64,000 nt of DNA from contig DIHT01000064.1 of assembly GCA_002420305.1 (NCBI GenBank), positions 89,901 through 153,900 on the forward strand, in the 5' to 3' direction. Shown here piece after piece: positions 26,357 to 36,749 of this stretch. Every line of letters begins with the position of its first letter. Position 1 is the stretch's first letter. This DNA is from Akkermansiaceae bacterium UBA5689. GTDB lineage: Bacteria > Verrucomicrobiota > Verrucomicrobiia > Verrucomicrobiales > Akkermansiaceae. A model generated the notes under the pieces. It ran no database searches, had not been told where the DNA came from, and worked only from the letters and a program-made list of their open reading frames with translations. The position numbers and the translations under genes were made by a program.

Positions 26357-29128
26357 TTAGGCACTCGCCAGCTGCTCAACCGGAGGTGCAAATTTCGTCA
26401 GGTTGATTCCCTCCACGGCCTGCTTATATTCTTCCATGTTGGGGATACGACCAAGGATCGCGGAAAGAACCACGACTGGTGTTGAGGCGAGCAATGACTC
26501 TCCCTTCTTCCTTTCGGAATCTTCCACCACCCGACCTTGGAATAGACGCGTCGAAGTCGCTAGAACAGTGTCCCCCTTCTCCGCCTTCTCTTGGTTTCCC
26601 ATGCAGAGGTTGCACCCGGGCCTCTCGAGATACATCATGTTCTCATATCCAAGACGAGCGGTATTCTTGGGAGCATCATCGTTAAAGACAAAGCCTGAAT
26701 ACTTCTGCAGAATTTCCCAGTCTCCCTCCTCTTTCAACTCCTCAATAATGTTATAGGTAGGTGCCGCCACAACGAGTGGCGCCTTGAACTCGACGGCGCC
26801 CTGCTCCTTTTCGAGGTTCCTCAGCATCTGAGAAACAATCTTAAGATCCCCCTTGTGAACCATACAGGAGCCCACGAATCCGAGATCCACTTTTTTCTCT
26901 CCTCCGTAATAGGAAACAGCTCGGATCGTGTCATGGGTGTACCTTTTGGAGACGTCATCGTTGCTGACATCAGGATCCGCAATCATCGGCTCCACGATCT
27001 CATTCAGATCAACCACGAATTCAGCGGAATACTTCGCACTAAGGTCGGGTCGTAAGGCAGGTTTTTCTCCCGATCGAATGTCCTCGATTCTCTTCTCGGC
27101 TATCTCAATCAGCCCCCTCAAGACCTCGGGCTCATTGTCCATCCCCTTATCGATCATGATCTGGATGCGAGCCTTCGCAATTTCCAAGGATTCACTTAAG
27201 ACGGCGTCCTCGGAAATACAGATCGAGGCCTTGGCCTTCATCTCTGCCGTCCAATCCGTAAAAGTGAACGCCTGATCGGAAGGCAAGGTCCCTAGATGCA
27301 CCTCGATGATCCGCCCCTGAAACACATTGTCTCCGAACTTTTTCAACATCTGAGCCTGTGTAGCGTGCACCACATCCCGAAAATCCATATGACCCTTGAG
27401 CTCACCCTTGAAGGTCACTTTAACGGATTCTGGAATCGGCATTGTGGCCTCGCCTGTCGCCAGGGCGAGAGCTACCGTTCCTGAATCAGCCCCAAATGCC
27501 ACTCCTTTGGACATCCGGGTATGGGAATCACCTCCAATGATAATCGCCCATTCATCTACGGTAAGGTCATTGAGCACCTTGTGGATGACATCGGTCATCG
27601 CATGGTAACTTCCCTGGGGATCCCGCGAAGTGATAAGCCCAAACTCATGCATGAAATTCATCAATTTGGGAATGTTCGTCTGGGCTCTCTTATCCCAGAC
27701 GGAAGCAGTATGGCATCCTGACTGGTAGGCCCCATCAACCGTTGGCGCAATAACAGTCGCAGCCATGGCCTCGAGCTCTTGAGAGGTCATCAGGCCAGTT
27801 GTGTCCTGCGACCCGACGATATTGACTCTCACCCTCACATCAGATCCAGCATGGAGAATCCTATCCCCGGCTACTCCCACCGCGTTCCTATTGAAAATCT
27901 TCTCTACCGCAGTAAGACCCTGCCCTTCATGAGAAACCTCCTTTGAGGGAGCGAAAACCTGCTCCGGCTCAACCCCGAGCAGCTCTGCAGACAAACTCTG
28001 GAGTTTTTTACCGAAGACCACCGCATAAGACCCACCCGCCTTGATGAATTCAACTTTCTGAGGAGTCAGTGCGGATGAAATATCCACAAGCTCCTTATCC
28101 TCCTCGTAAAGCTTCTTCTCCCTCGTGTTGATTGTCAGGACTTTTCCTGTTTCGACCGAGTAGACCTGTTCAAGGACTGGATCTCCACTTTCATCGAGAA
28201 CCGGCTCTCCAGTCTCGTCCACCTTTTTGACCCAGTTATCGAGGTCAATACCAATCCCCCCGGTCACACCCACGGTGGTGAGGAAAATCGGGGAGATGCC
28301 ATTTGTTCCAGCGACGATGGGAGCAATATTAACGAAGGGCACGTAGGGACTCGCCTGCCTTCCCGTCCACAAAGCGACATTGTTCACTCCAGACATCCGG
28401 GATGAACCCACTCCCATGGTTCCCTTCTCGGCAATCAGCATTACCCTTTTACCGGGATGATTTGCCTGTAGGCCCTCAATCTCTTTCTGCGCAGACTCAG
28501 AAATCAGACACTTACCATGCAGCTCGCGATCAGAGCGTGAGTGAGCCTGATTGCCGGGAGAGAGCAGGTCCGTTGATATATCCCCTTCCGCGGCGATATA
28601 AGTGACCACTTCGATCTCCTCCTCCACGTCCGGCAAAGTGGTAAAGAATTCAGCTCTCGCATAACTCTCAAGAATATCCCGGGCGATTTTGTGACCAGCT
28701 TCATAAGCGTCCTTCAGACGATTGGTATCCGCATCATACAGGAAGACTTGAGTCTTGAGGACAACGGCTGCTTCCTGTGCCAGAACAGCATCAGCCCCAA
28801 GGGCAAGATCGAGCAGAACCTCAAGCGAAGGACCGCCCTTCATATGAGACAATAACTCAAAGGCAAAAGTCTTCGTAATCTCTTCAACTACTACCTCGCC
28901 CTCAATAATCCTCTTGAGGAATTGAGCCTTTACGCCAGCGGCGGCGGTTGTTCCCGGCAACGTATTGTAAATAAAGAATCTGAGTGAGTCTTCCCGGTGC
29001 TCATTCCCTAAGTCTTCGATTTGCTCGGAAATCTCTGCCAAAAGAGGGCCGCCGTCAATTGGCTTGGGATGCAATCCCTGATCCTTGCGTTCCTCGATTT
29101 CTCTTAGGTATTCCGAATACAAGCTCAT
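26357..29128 (-). CDS. acnB: Aconitate hydratase B (aconitase / 2-methylisocitrate dehydratase)
   Basis: A 923-residue AcnB-type aconitase of the TCA cycle. The N-terminal HEAT-like domain (MSLYSEYLREIEERKDQGLH), swivel domain and catalytic domains are complete. Iron-sulfur cysteines are visible in SGCHTASVWDKRAQTNIPK and in the ERPGCNLCMGNQ pair. Motifs VRVNIVGSQDTTGLMTSQEL and IIGGDSHTRMSKGVAFGADS are AcnB-specific. AcnB works in central carbon metabolism and also as an mRNA-binding iron sensor when it loses its cluster. No Shine-Dalgarno precedes the ATG. Confidence 0.97.
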   Translation of the reverse strand: MSLYSEYLREIEERKDQGLHPKPIDGGPLLAEISEQIEDLGNEHREDSLRFFIYNTLPGTTAAAGVKAQFLKRIIEGEVVVEEITKTFAFELLSHMKGGPSLEVLLDLALGADAVLAQEAAVVLKTQVFLYDADTNRLKDAYEAGHKIARDILESYARAEFFTTLPDVEEEIEVVTYIAAEGDISTDLLSPGNQAHSRSDRELHGKCLISESAQKEIEGLQANHPGKRVMLIAEKGTMGVGSSRMSGVNNVALWTGRQASPYVPFVNIAPIVAGTNGISPIFLTTVGVTGGIGIDLDNWVKKVDETGEPVLDESGDPVLEQVYSVETGKVLTINTREKKLYEEDKELVDISSALTPQKVEFIKAGGSYAVVFGKKLQSLSAELLGVEPEQVFAPSKEVSHEGQGLTAVEKIFNRNAVGVAGDRILHAGSDVRVRVNIVGSQDTTGLMTSQELEAMAATVIAPTVDGAYQSGCHTASVWDKRAQTNIPKLMNFMHEFGLITSRDPQGSYHAMTDVIHKVLNDLTVDEWAIIIGGDSHTRMSKGVAFGADSGTVALALATGEATMPIPESVKVTFKGELKGHMDFRDVVHATQAQMLKKFGDNVFQGRIIEVHLGTLPSDQAFTFTDWTAEMKAKASICISEDAVLSESLEIAKARIQIMIDKGMDNEPEVLRGLIEIAEKRIEDIRSGEKPALRPDLSAKYSAEFVVDLNEIVEPMIADPDVSNDDVSKRYTHDTIRAVSYYGGEKKVDLGFVGSCMVHKGDLKIVSQMLRNLEKEQGAVEFKAPLVVAAPTYNIIEELKEEGDWEILQKYSGFVFNDDAPKNTARLGYENMMYLERPGCNLCMGNQEKAEKGDTVLATSTRLFQGRVVEDSERKKGESLLASTPVVVLSAILGRIPNMEEYKQAVEGINLTKFAPPVEQLASA

Positions 29129-29483
29129 GGATGGAACGAGGGAATTCTACTGAATCAATGCTCAATGGAGAAGCCCGGACTCTGGTTTTATCAGTTCAGC
29201 AAAAGAAGAAGCGCCCGAAAGCCTCCTCGGGAAGCGTTCGGAGGCCATGGGTTTGACAGGCGATCCGCACTATTGGCTCCCTACGCAGAGTCAATAAGTT
29301 GCGAATCTGAGACGAAGCCTATCACTACACGCTCCGCTCTTCGAGTGTCATTTTACATCGATCGCAACAATGAAAGATTGAGCCTTAGACCGTTCACCAC
29401 GGCCCGCGCTTACATACGGACACACGCGTTCCGTCCCGGGGATCTTCTTCAACCCCCGCCAGTGCTCTCAACAGAGTCGGTCC
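29129..29483. other. Intergenic region between purC and acnB, no gene recognised
   Basis: This 355-nt gap holds one possible weak hairpin (GCCTCC...GGAGGC near 29220-29246) followed, reading leftwards, by a moderately T-rich stretch, which might end purC transcription. I see no RNA gene, repeat or convincing ORF. A 124-codon plus-strand frame (29165-29539) overlaps the purC 3' end and has no recognisable features. Confidence 0.4.
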
Positions 29484-30536
29484 TTAGAGTAGCGCATCCA
29501 GAATCAGATTCGTGGATTCTACAATTCTTTGTTCTCTAGGCCGTAGATCTGGAGTGAATGCTGTAGCCGTAAGGTGCTGCAGACCTTCGATATAGCGAAC
29601 AGCGATTTCATTAGCCTGATCCTCCGAGAACTGCTGTCCCTTCTCCTTGACCATGCCCCGGGCAAACTCTTTGGAAAAGGAGACCGGCTTACCGTCCCGG
29701 CTAAGCAATTCTCCTTGCTCATCGATCCTCCAGAAGCGGGAAGAGTCCATCGTGTATAACTCATCCGCAGCCACGATTTCTCCTTCCGCATTAATTCCAT
29801 GTTCCGTCTTCGTGTCCACAAGAACCATTCCCCTCTCTGAGAGATATTGGGAAACCATTCCAAAGGCCATCAGGGATGAATTGCGCACTTGGGCATACTG
29901 GCCCTCGCTGCAGATCCCATTTTCAATCAGGTAAGCCGCGTCAATAGTTCGGTCCACCGCCTCCTTGGTGCTGGGGGTATCCATCAGGTATGGCAGCACG
30001 CCATTTGGTTCTAAATCGGCCAGAGTCACTTCATGACCTGCATAATTCATACTCTCATCACCCTTCTCCTTCGCTGAAATCCAGTGCTGGTAGAGCGAAG
30101 TAGAGGTGGAGCTTTCAGCCATATACAGACGAAGAACATTCTCCAATTGGATAAGCTTCAGATTTTCCGCAGGAATCACCGTCGACGACGGGGAAAGACC
30201 CTCAACTTCGAATTGCGAAGAACCAAGAACCGGTTTGACCAGTCGGAGCATGTGATCGTGATTAAATGCCAGAACCTGATCCTTGAATGGAATCGCTCCA
30301 CGGTTCACATCATGAGTCGAGATGCGATTATTCCGAAACATCAGGCGAATTGGCTTCCCGGAGGCACTTTTCAGGCCCGGACCAAAGACAGAGTCTGAAA
30401 CCTTGCCTTCGAGAACGGTGCTCCCGTTCAACCGCGGAATGTCACCATCCTCAATCAACTGCTTGATCGGGCGTCCTTCATTTACGGTAGCCCCATGGGC
30501 CACCACAAGTTCACGTATCTGTTGCTCGTCTAACAT
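29484..30536 (-). CDS. purC: Phosphoribosylaminoimidazole-succinocarboxamide synthase
   Basis: A 350-residue SAICAR synthetase of de novo purine synthesis, joining CAIR and aspartate with ATP. Conserved stretches include LEGKVSDSVFG, RNNRISTHDVNRGAIPFKDQ, MAESSTSTSLYQHW, GMVLVDTKTEHGIN and DELYTMDSSRFWR. It is of the longer type (the short bacterial form is about 240 residues). It is divergent from the peroxiredoxin gene and has no purine neighbours, so it is a stand-alone unit. Confidence 0.95.
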   Translation of the reverse strand: MLDEQQIRELVVAHGATVNEGRPIKQLIEDGDIPRLNGSTVLEGKVSDSVFGPGLKSASGKPIRLMFRNNRISTHDVNRGAIPFKDQVLAFNHDHMLRLVKPVLGSSQFEVEGLSPSSTVIPAENLKLIQLENVLRLYMAESSTSTSLYQHWISAKEKGDESMNYAGHEVTLADLEPNGVLPYLMDTPSTKEAVDRTIDAAYLIENGICSEGQYAQVRNSSLMAFGMVSQYLSERGMVLVDTKTEHGINAEGEIVAADELYTMDSSRFWRIDEQGELLSRDGKPVSFSKEFARGMVKEKGQQFSEDQANEIAVRYIEGLQHLTATAFTPDLRPREQRIVESTNLILDALL

Positions 30537-30778
30537 AGATTTAATCCAGTTGGTAAACTGCTACATTCTGGATGCCCGCGAGGGGAGCGGAAAGTTCATC
30601 CGAGAGAAAATGAGCGGGCCAGCCCCCATATCGGCCACCCAATTTCTCCCACTTGTTCACAGTTGCTAACATTGCCATACCCGCAGGAGGTGCTACTTTC
30701 TCCAGCGGATGCGGATCCTCCCGTGCCCTGGCCCATCAGCAGCTAACTTCACAAAGAGCAACAGAACGAATTCTACCA

Positions 30779-31405
30779 ATGACTACACTCGTAGGAAAAA
30801 CAGCCCCGGACTTTACCACCCAAGCAGTCATGGGAAATGGTGAAGTGGTCGAAGATTACAATTTCAGTTCCGCGATCGCCGGAAAGTACGCTGTTCTCTT
30901 CTTTTACCCGATGGATTTCACCTTCGTATGTCCAACCGAATTGATCAGCCTGAATAACCGGATAGACACATTTCGCGACTTAGGGGTAGAAGTTGTTGGA
31001 GTATCGATCGACTCCCACTGGACTCATAGCGCGTGGAGAAATACAGATGTCGATAGCGGCGGCATCGGCCAAGTAGACTACACTCTCGCAGCAGATCTCA
31101 GCCACGCCATCTGCCAATCCTATGGCATTGAAAGTGACGGCGGGAAGTCTTACTACCCTGCAGGAGTTGCCATGCGCGCCACTTTCATCATCGACCAGAA
31201 AGGAATCATCCGAAGCATGACCGTCAACGATGAACCCCTTGGACGGAATATGGACGAGGTGATTCGCACTATTGAGGGGCTCCAGTTTTTCGAGGAAAAT
31301 GGCCAAGTATGTCCTGCTGGATGGAACAAGGACAAGGCAGCCTTCACACCAGCTGACCCCTCAAAACTCGCCGACTACCTTTCAGAAAACGCCAAGGGAC
31401 TGTAA
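30779..31405 (+). CDS. 2-Cys peroxiredoxin (AhpC/Tsa family)
   Basis: A 208-residue typical 2-Cys peroxiredoxin detoxifying H2O2 and organic peroxides. The peroxidatic cysteine is C51 in FTFVCPTEL and the resolving cysteine C178 in NGQVCPAGW; FYPMDFTF and the conserved Arg in AMRATFIID complete the active site. I chose the ATG at 30779 (MTTLVGKTAPDF), the family's normal start; a frame open from 30653 adds 42 residues without homology. The start lacks an obvious Shine-Dalgarno site. Confidence 0.95.
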   Translation: MTTLVGKTAPDFTTQAVMGNGEVVEDYNFSSAIAGKYAVLFFYPMDFTFVCPTELISLNNRIDTFRDLGVEVVGVSIDSHWTHSAWRNTDVDSGGIGQVDYTLAADLSHAICQSYGIESDGGKSYYPAGVAMRATFIIDQKGIIRSMTVNDEPLGRNMDEVIRTIEGLQFFEENGQVCPAGWNKDKAAFTPADPSKLADYLSENAKGL

Positions 31406-31432
31406 TCCAGCCAGCCCCTACCAGCAAAATCC

Positions 31433-32341
31433 TCAAGGTCGACCTGAAAGCTCCTTGTCCAGCATTTCGAGGATCAGCGCCGCACGCTGCTCATCGCGAA
31501 ATTCGGGACCCCCGTGACCTGCTCCCGGGATGATTTGCAGCACGGCCTGCAGCCCTGCCTTATCGTAGGCGGCCTTGATCCTTTTGCCGTGCTCTATCCG
31601 CTCCGGTTGATCAGCCCCACCTACAAGAAAAAGAATCGGCGGATCATCCGATGTGATGTGGCTCGTCACACTGGCCTTGCGCACAAGAGCGACCTTCTCC
31701 GAGGGCTTACCCCCGAGAAGCTGGAAGAGGGAACTCGCGGGCTTGTCCCAACGATCTGGGGCTGTAATGGCATCATGATGGAGATCCGTAGGACTATACA
31801 TCCCGAGGCCCAGCTGAACCCTGCTCGAATACTCGAGATAACCTCCAACGGATCCTTCTAACTCTTCAACACCCCCGGTAGTGGCCAGAAGCAAGGCGAG
31901 ATGCCCACCTGCAGATGCTCCCGCCACCGCGACCCGCTCTGCCTGAAACCCCAGCGCATCCGCACGCGCCCGTAGAAAACGGATAGCCCCTTTGCAGTCA
32001 TGCAGAATGACAGGGAATTTGGCAGCATGACTCTTGCGGTAGCCGACACTCGCCACGGCATACCCATGCCGGACAAGCCACCGCACCTGACAACTCTCCT
32101 TGGACCCAGACCGCCATGACCCCCCGTGAAAAAAGACAACCAGATGAGGCCTTCCTTCCTTCTTTGGAAGATACAAATCCAGGCTCAATGGGACATCGTC
32201 TACCTCAGCAAAGACGACTCCCCGGTAAATCTTCTCAGACCTAGCCTGCTCCACGATGGACCCTTCAGGACCCCGCTCCAGCGCCTCCACTACGGATAAC
32301 TGCGCCAGCATGCACAGGAGAACAAGTCGAACTAGAATCAT
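31433..32341 (-). CDS. Secreted alpha/beta hydrolase (carboxylesterase type)
   Basis: A 302-residue exported esterase/lipase-like enzyme (signal peptide MILVRLVLLCMLAQLSVVEA). The oxyanion-hole motif HGG (VVFFHGGSW), the nucleophile elbow GASAGG, and the acid/base residues in FLVGGADQPE and GAGHGGP form a complete catalytic machinery of the hormone-sensitive-lipase/BD-FAE group. Such enzymes often de-esterify polysaccharides (for example acetyl or feruloyl groups). It converges with the peroxiredoxin gene. Confidence 0.88.
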   Translation of the reverse strand: MILVRLVLLCMLAQLSVVEALERGPEGSIVEQARSEKIYRGVVFAEVDDVPLSLDLYLPKKEGRPHLVVFFHGGSWRSGSKESCQVRWLVRHGYAVASVGYRKSHAAKFPVILHDCKGAIRFLRARADALGFQAERVAVAGASAGGHLALLLATTGGVEELEGSVGGYLEYSSRVQLGLGMYSPTDLHHDAITAPDRWDKPASSLFQLLGGKPSEKVALVRKASVTSHITSDDPPILFLVGGADQPERIEHGKRIKAAYDKAGLQAVLQIIPGAGHGGPEFRDEQRAALILEMLDKELSGRP

Positions 32342-32434
32342 TACGTCAGGCGCTTAGAGAGCTAAGTATAAAAGTAAATGAACGCCCACAACCCTAACAA
32401 CGAAAAGAAAATCAGCGCGACTCCCTGAATCCGG

Positions 32435-35400
32435 TCAATTCTTCAGGAAAATCTGACTCCTCACCACCAGCCCAACGAGCTCACGCAGGCGATTGTCTCT
32501 CTTTTCCAGTTCAGCAGTGATTCGGTCAAGTTCACCGCGATCTACGGCCTCAAGTTTCCTTCCCGTAGCGTAGGTAAGCATCTTCTTGGCGAGGTTCCTC
32601 GCAATCAGCTCCTTCCTTTCCATCAACATGCTCTTAAACTCCACGATGTCTTTGATCTCTCTGCCACTTGACAGGATGGTGGAGGTATCGATCGGCCCAT
32701 TCGCACGCCTGTAACGATCGCGCCAACGCCCCACCACGTCAAAGTTTTCAAAGGCAAATCCCATAGGATCGATTTTACGGTGACAACTGCTACACGCTTC
32801 ATTGGCCCGGTGAAGGTCCAGCAACTCACGAATCGTGGTGGCTTCACGAGTGTCAGTCGGAAGCGGCTCCACATCCGGCGGGGCCGGAGAAGGAGGAGTC
32901 CCGAGCACGTTTTCAAGGATCCAGACCCCGCGGATAACCGGTGAGGTATCCACGCCATTGGCGGTTGCGGTCATCACTCCTGGTTGAGTGAAGATTCCAC
33001 CGCGTCGCGGATCCTCCAACTTGACCTTCCTGAGGCGCTCCCCACGAATCCCCTCCCGCCGGTAGATCCATTTCGCCAGCGTCTGATTCATGAAGGTATA
33101 ATCTCCGTCGATGAACTCCTCAATACGTCCATTTCTCTCAAGAATATCTCCAAAGTAGGCAGTCACCTGCTTCATGAGCAAAGGCTCCACCCTGAGATTC
33201 TTGTAAAACTGATAATCTCCACCTGAAGGAGGCATCTTACCAAGCTTATCCATCCGCAGCCACGTTGACGGAAAATGCCTGACAAAGGCTGCCGCCCTCG
33301 GGTCCCGAAGCATTCGCTCCACCTGACGATCGAGCTCCATAGGATTCCGGAGTTTCCCCTTCTCCGCCAAGTCCATGAGAATCTGATCCGGCATTGAAGA
33401 CCAGAGAAAATAGCTTAGACGTGAAGCAAGGGCGTAATCATCAAGCGCCCCAGAATCCTCCTTGAGGTAGAGAAATTGAGGAGAGCACATGAGCGCGGCG
33501 TAACCATCCTGCATGGCTCTGACATAGGGCGGCACCGCCTCCTTTGACTTTTTGGGCTGGGCCACATTGTGCAAGGGATCTTTCGAGAGCTTGACGTGAG
33601 TTGAATTCGCTCCACTCCATCCAGCCCGGAAACTGTTGTTTCCCCCATAAGCGAAATATTCGACCCGGATCATATGCTCCCCCTCGCCAAGCTCTACCTT
33701 ACCCTTCTTCAGTTCAGGGCCGTGCAAGCCGTCATGCAAGATGACCTCTTGCCCCTCAACGAGCAGTCTGGCTCCATCATCCGACGCCATTTCGAAGAGA
33801 TACTCACCCGCCTTGGGGGCCTCAATCAACCCCTCGAATACCATACCAAAATACTCCTTTCTTCCCGAGGCCCCTGTATCGATGAAGCCCTTTGGTAGCG
33901 CACCATTAGAAACCGGCTTGAGGGCATTAAAATCCGGAAGCTTGTCCCATTTCCCCTCATAGACCTGGTAACGAAGATTCTTGATGCCACCCGCAACCTT
34001 CACCACCGGACCAGCCTGTTGCTTAAGCACCAGCTGCACGTAAGGCTCTATCTCATCAGGCTGCACCGGGCGTCGGAAACACCTCTCTGCGAAGGACAGC
34101 AGAAGATTTCGGATTTCCTCTTCTTCTCCTGAGGACGAACCATAAAGGGCCGTATGGCTCCGGGGAGGCCACGCTCCCACAACAGGCTCCACCTTAAGGC
34201 TATGAATCCTGAGATGAGGCCCACGATACCCTCCCTCGAAAAGGAGGCGCGCCATGTTCATCCCCCAATTGTCATGTCCCTCCTTATCGGCTTTTTTGTC
34301 CGGTCGTTTAAAGAACTTCGCCGGAAGATAATCCTCCACGATCTTTTCCGGTCGGACAACTTTTTCGGTGGGACCGTTCTCCCACCCCAGCCAGGGCGTC
34401 CAAGTCTTATCCATCCAGACCTCATGGATGAACACCTTCTTACTACCATCGGAAGGAACCGACCACAGGGCCTCCGGCGTGGAAGTTGGTCCCGCAATCC
34501 CTCCATTTTTTGTATCCGCAATGTTCAAGCACAGTTGAAACGGATCTTTCGTATCAACCTTCACGGTCTCTTCCCATGGGTGCCGGGGATTATGTCCCGA
34601 TACTTCCAGTGTGATCCGGTATCTCCCCGAGAGACCCACCCCGCCGCGTAGATCAGTGGGCGCTACTCGACCGTAACGCTCATATCCCACCGCCATCATT
34701 TCGTAGCGTTCCTCTAATTCCCGAGAAACTGTCTCGATCAGATTACGCCCCTTACCATTGATCAAATGCCCTGTGAACTGATGAGCCTTCGCCTCGGGCC
34801 GGGTTCCGAGCTCAGTCGCCTGCTCCAAAGTCTCCTCCACCGCGCCTAGAGTCAGCTTCAGGAGAAAGTCCGACATCACCAGATGATCTCCGAGATTAAA
34901 GAAGCCATCCTCCTGTTCATCCTCCGGGAAAAACCTCAGGGGATCATTGCCCGTTCGCTCTACGCTCCCATTCCCATTGTTATCAACGAGACGGGATCCC
35001 GCTGCATCCGGCCTGTATTGTGGCCCATCGAGATAGAGGAGATCTCGCAGAGTATTTCGTAGCTCATGGCGATTCAGACGCCGGATGACGGTGCGCCCGC
35101 CTGTACTGCGCATCTTCGTATAAAACGAAGAAAGTTCTCCCGTGAGCTGATGCACGATCGGAGACCATTCCTCTTTTGATGGCTGAAGGCTCTTACGGGG
35201 CGGCATTTCCCCAAGATTGAGCTGATCGAGAATATTCTGCCAGGTCTCCAGAGTCTCAATGTCCGAAAGGTCGGTTTTCAGGGTATCGAAGCGATAATCC
35301 CCCTTCTGCTTTTCCGCCCCATGACAATCGATGCAGTATTCTTTCAAAAACGGGCGAATTGCACCGAGATTATTCTCAGCCACCAGCCCTGGGGAAAAGC

Positions 35401-35440
35401 TCAGCGAGACAATTACGATGGCAAACAGCCGGACGAGCAT
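32435..35440 (-). CDS. DUF1592-type cytochrome c-like protein with PA14 domain
   Basis: A 1,001-residue planctomycete/verrucomicrobial protein. After a signal peptide (MLVRLFAIVIVSLSFSPGLVA) comes a CxxCH haem motif (CIDCHG, about residue 34), then DUF1587 (IRRLNRHELRNTLRDLLYLD), DUF1595, a PA14 carbohydrate-binding-like domain at about 490-612, DUF1592 (about 640-735), DUF1588 and DUF1585 with a second CxxCH (CSSCHRKIDP, about 883). These proteins are co-encoded with DUF1552 proteins, as here (40 nt downstream of it). Function is unproven; a periplasmic redox role in complex polymer degradation has been suggested. Start MLVRLF preferred over a 100-codon longer frame. Confidence 0.9.
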   Translation of the reverse strand: MLVRLFAIVIVSLSFSPGLVAENNLGAIRPFLKEYCIDCHGAEKQKGDYRFDTLKTDLSDIETLETWQNILDQLNLGEMPPRKSLQPSKEEWSPIVHQLTGELSSFYTKMRSTGGRTVIRRLNRHELRNTLRDLLYLDGPQYRPDAAGSRLVDNNGNGSVERTGNDPLRFFPEDEQEDGFFNLGDHLVMSDFLLKLTLGAVEETLEQATELGTRPEAKAHQFTGHLINGKGRNLIETVSRELEERYEMMAVGYERYGRVAPTDLRGGVGLSGRYRITLEVSGHNPRHPWEETVKVDTKDPFQLCLNIADTKNGGIAGPTSTPEALWSVPSDGSKKVFIHEVWMDKTWTPWLGWENGPTEKVVRPEKIVEDYLPAKFFKRPDKKADKEGHDNWGMNMARLLFEGGYRGPHLRIHSLKVEPVVGAWPPRSHTALYGSSSGEEEEIRNLLLSFAERCFRRPVQPDEIEPYVQLVLKQQAGPVVKVAGGIKNLRYQVYEGKWDKLPDFNALKPVSNGALPKGFIDTGASGRKEYFGMVFEGLIEAPKAGEYLFEMASDDGARLLVEGQEVILHDGLHGPELKKGKVELGEGEHMIRVEYFAYGGNNSFRAGWSGANSTHVKLSKDPLHNVAQPKKSKEAVPPYVRAMQDGYAALMCSPQFLYLKEDSGALDDYALASRLSYFLWSSMPDQILMDLAEKGKLRNPMELDRQVERMLRDPRAAAFVRHFPSTWLRMDKLGKMPPSGGDYQFYKNLRVEPLLMKQVTAYFGDILERNGRIEEFIDGDYTFMNQTLAKWIYRREGIRGERLRKVKLEDPRRGGIFTQPGVMTATANGVDTSPVIRGVWILENVLGTPPSPAPPDVEPLPTDTREATTIRELLDLHRANEACSSCHRKIDPMGFAFENFDVVGRWRDRYRRANGPIDTSTILSSGREIKDIVEFKSMLMERKELIARNLAKKMLTYATGRKLEAVDRGELDRITAELEKRDNRLRELVGLVVRSQIFLKN

Positions 35441-35480
35441 CGGATGGGTTTGCTGGGCCCGGAAGCCTCTTAACTGATCA

Positions 35481-36749
35481 TTACGCCTTCCACTCAAGCC
35501 CACGGAGCGTCCCCGTACTAGAGCCAAACTGGTCCACTTCGAGCCCACTATTCTGCAGGATAGAGAGAAGCAGATTTGCAGCGGGAACCCGTTGAATTTC
35601 CTCTTTCGGATAAACTTTGTGATCTCCATGCTTGAAGCCGCCCCCTGCAAGGACAAGCGGGAGATTTTTCGTCTGATGCGTACCAGCGGCCATCCCGCAT
35701 CCATATAGAACCGCAGTGTGGTCGAAAAGAGTGCCTCCATTGATGGGGTCTTCTTGCTCCTTCAGCAAATCAATCAGATACGACATCATCGAAATCTGGT
35801 AACCCTCGATCTTTTTGAGAGCCGCAACGGGCTCTGGTCTTTCCCCGTGATGGGAAAATCCGTGGTAGCCTCCATTCAACCCAAAATCTCCGTTGGCAAA
35901 CCCGCTCACCATTGTGATGGCCCTCGTGGAATCCGTCTGCAAAGCCAACGCGATCATCTCGATCATGACCTTCAATTGCTCTGCAGTGCCGTTGCCGGGA
36001 TTGGGCTCCTTGACATCTGTCGTCGGTTTAGGCCGCTCGAGCCAGGGCTCCTGCTGTACGATTTTCTTTTCCATGGTCCGCACAGAGTCGAAATACTCCT
36101 CGAGCTTCCTCTGATCCTGTTTCCCCAGCTGCCTGTTCAAACTCTTGGCCTGCTCTCCAACGACATCCAGAATGCTGGAGTGCCGCTTAAAGCGCTCTCC
36201 CGAAGAGGCTTTTTTCTCCGCGTTATCTTCAAGGAACATCGCACGATAGGCCGCCCTCATGTCGATGGAAGGCACTTGCACTCCAGTCCGTGTGAAACTC
36301 AAAAGATTACGTTCCCTCACTCCCAGAGTCATCGAAGGGAACCGAGTCGCAGCTCCATGGTACTCAGCCAACTTCTGATCGAGACTGATATTTCCCTCTG
36401 CATAGTTATGGGCAAGCACCGGCCGCACTCCACTCAGAAGAACTGGCACGCCTTGATGCCCGCCGGTAAAACCATGGTCGAGGTTGGAGAAAACGGTAAA
36501 ATCCTTCCGGTGCTTCTCCAAGGACTTCAGGGTCTCCGGCATCTCATACTTGGATCCAACCTGAGTCTCATCCGGAAAGAATCCCTTTTGGTAGACTCCA
36601 TAATTATTGGAGAGGCACACGAACCGCTTCACCGGGCCGGTGGCGGCGCGCGCTGCCCGCGCTGTTGGAATCATTGCCTCAAGCATGGGTAGAGCCATCG
36701 CTACACCACTCCCGCGGAGGAATGTTCTTCGATTCAAGGGACTTCGCAT
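35481..36749 (-). CDS. DUF1552 Tat-secreted protein
   Basis: A 422-residue DUF1552 protein with a twin-arginine signal (LNRRTFLRGSGVAMALPMLE). Conserved parts include SNLDHGFTGGHQGV, GNISLDQKLAEY, YHGFSHHGERPEP, GTLFDHTAVLYGCGMAAGTH and ILQNSGLEVDQFGSSTGTL. It is the upstream partner of the DUF1592 cytochrome-like gene (40 nt gap), the conserved two-gene unit in this phylum. The biochemical activity is unknown; the fold is related to DUF1501/alkaline phosphatase-like proteins. Confidence 0.92.
   Translation of the reverse strand: MRSPLNRRTFLRGSGVAMALPMLEAMIPTARAARAATGPVKRFVCLSNNYGVYQKGFFPDETQVGSKYEMPETLKSLEKHRKDFTVFSNLDHGFTGGHQGVPVLLSGVRPVLAHNYAEGNISLDQKLAEYHGAATRFPSMTLGVRERNLLSFTRTGVQVPSIDMRAAYRAMFLEDNAEKKASSGERFKRHSSILDVVGEQAKSLNRQLGKQDQRKLEEYFDSVRTMEKKIVQQEPWLERPKPTTDVKEPNPGNGTAEQLKVMIEMIALALQTDSTRAITMVSGFANGDFGLNGGYHGFSHHGERPEPVAALKKIEGYQISMMSYLIDLLKEQEDPINGGTLFDHTAVLYGCGMAAGTHQTKNLPLVLAGGGFKHGDHKVYPKEEIQRVPAANLLLSILQNSGLEVDQFGSSTGTLRGLEWKA

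Noticed and set aside
29165..29539. A 124-codon plus-strand frame in the purC-acnB gap
   Set aside because: It overlaps the 3' end of purC antisense, lacks a ribosome site and any recognisable domain.
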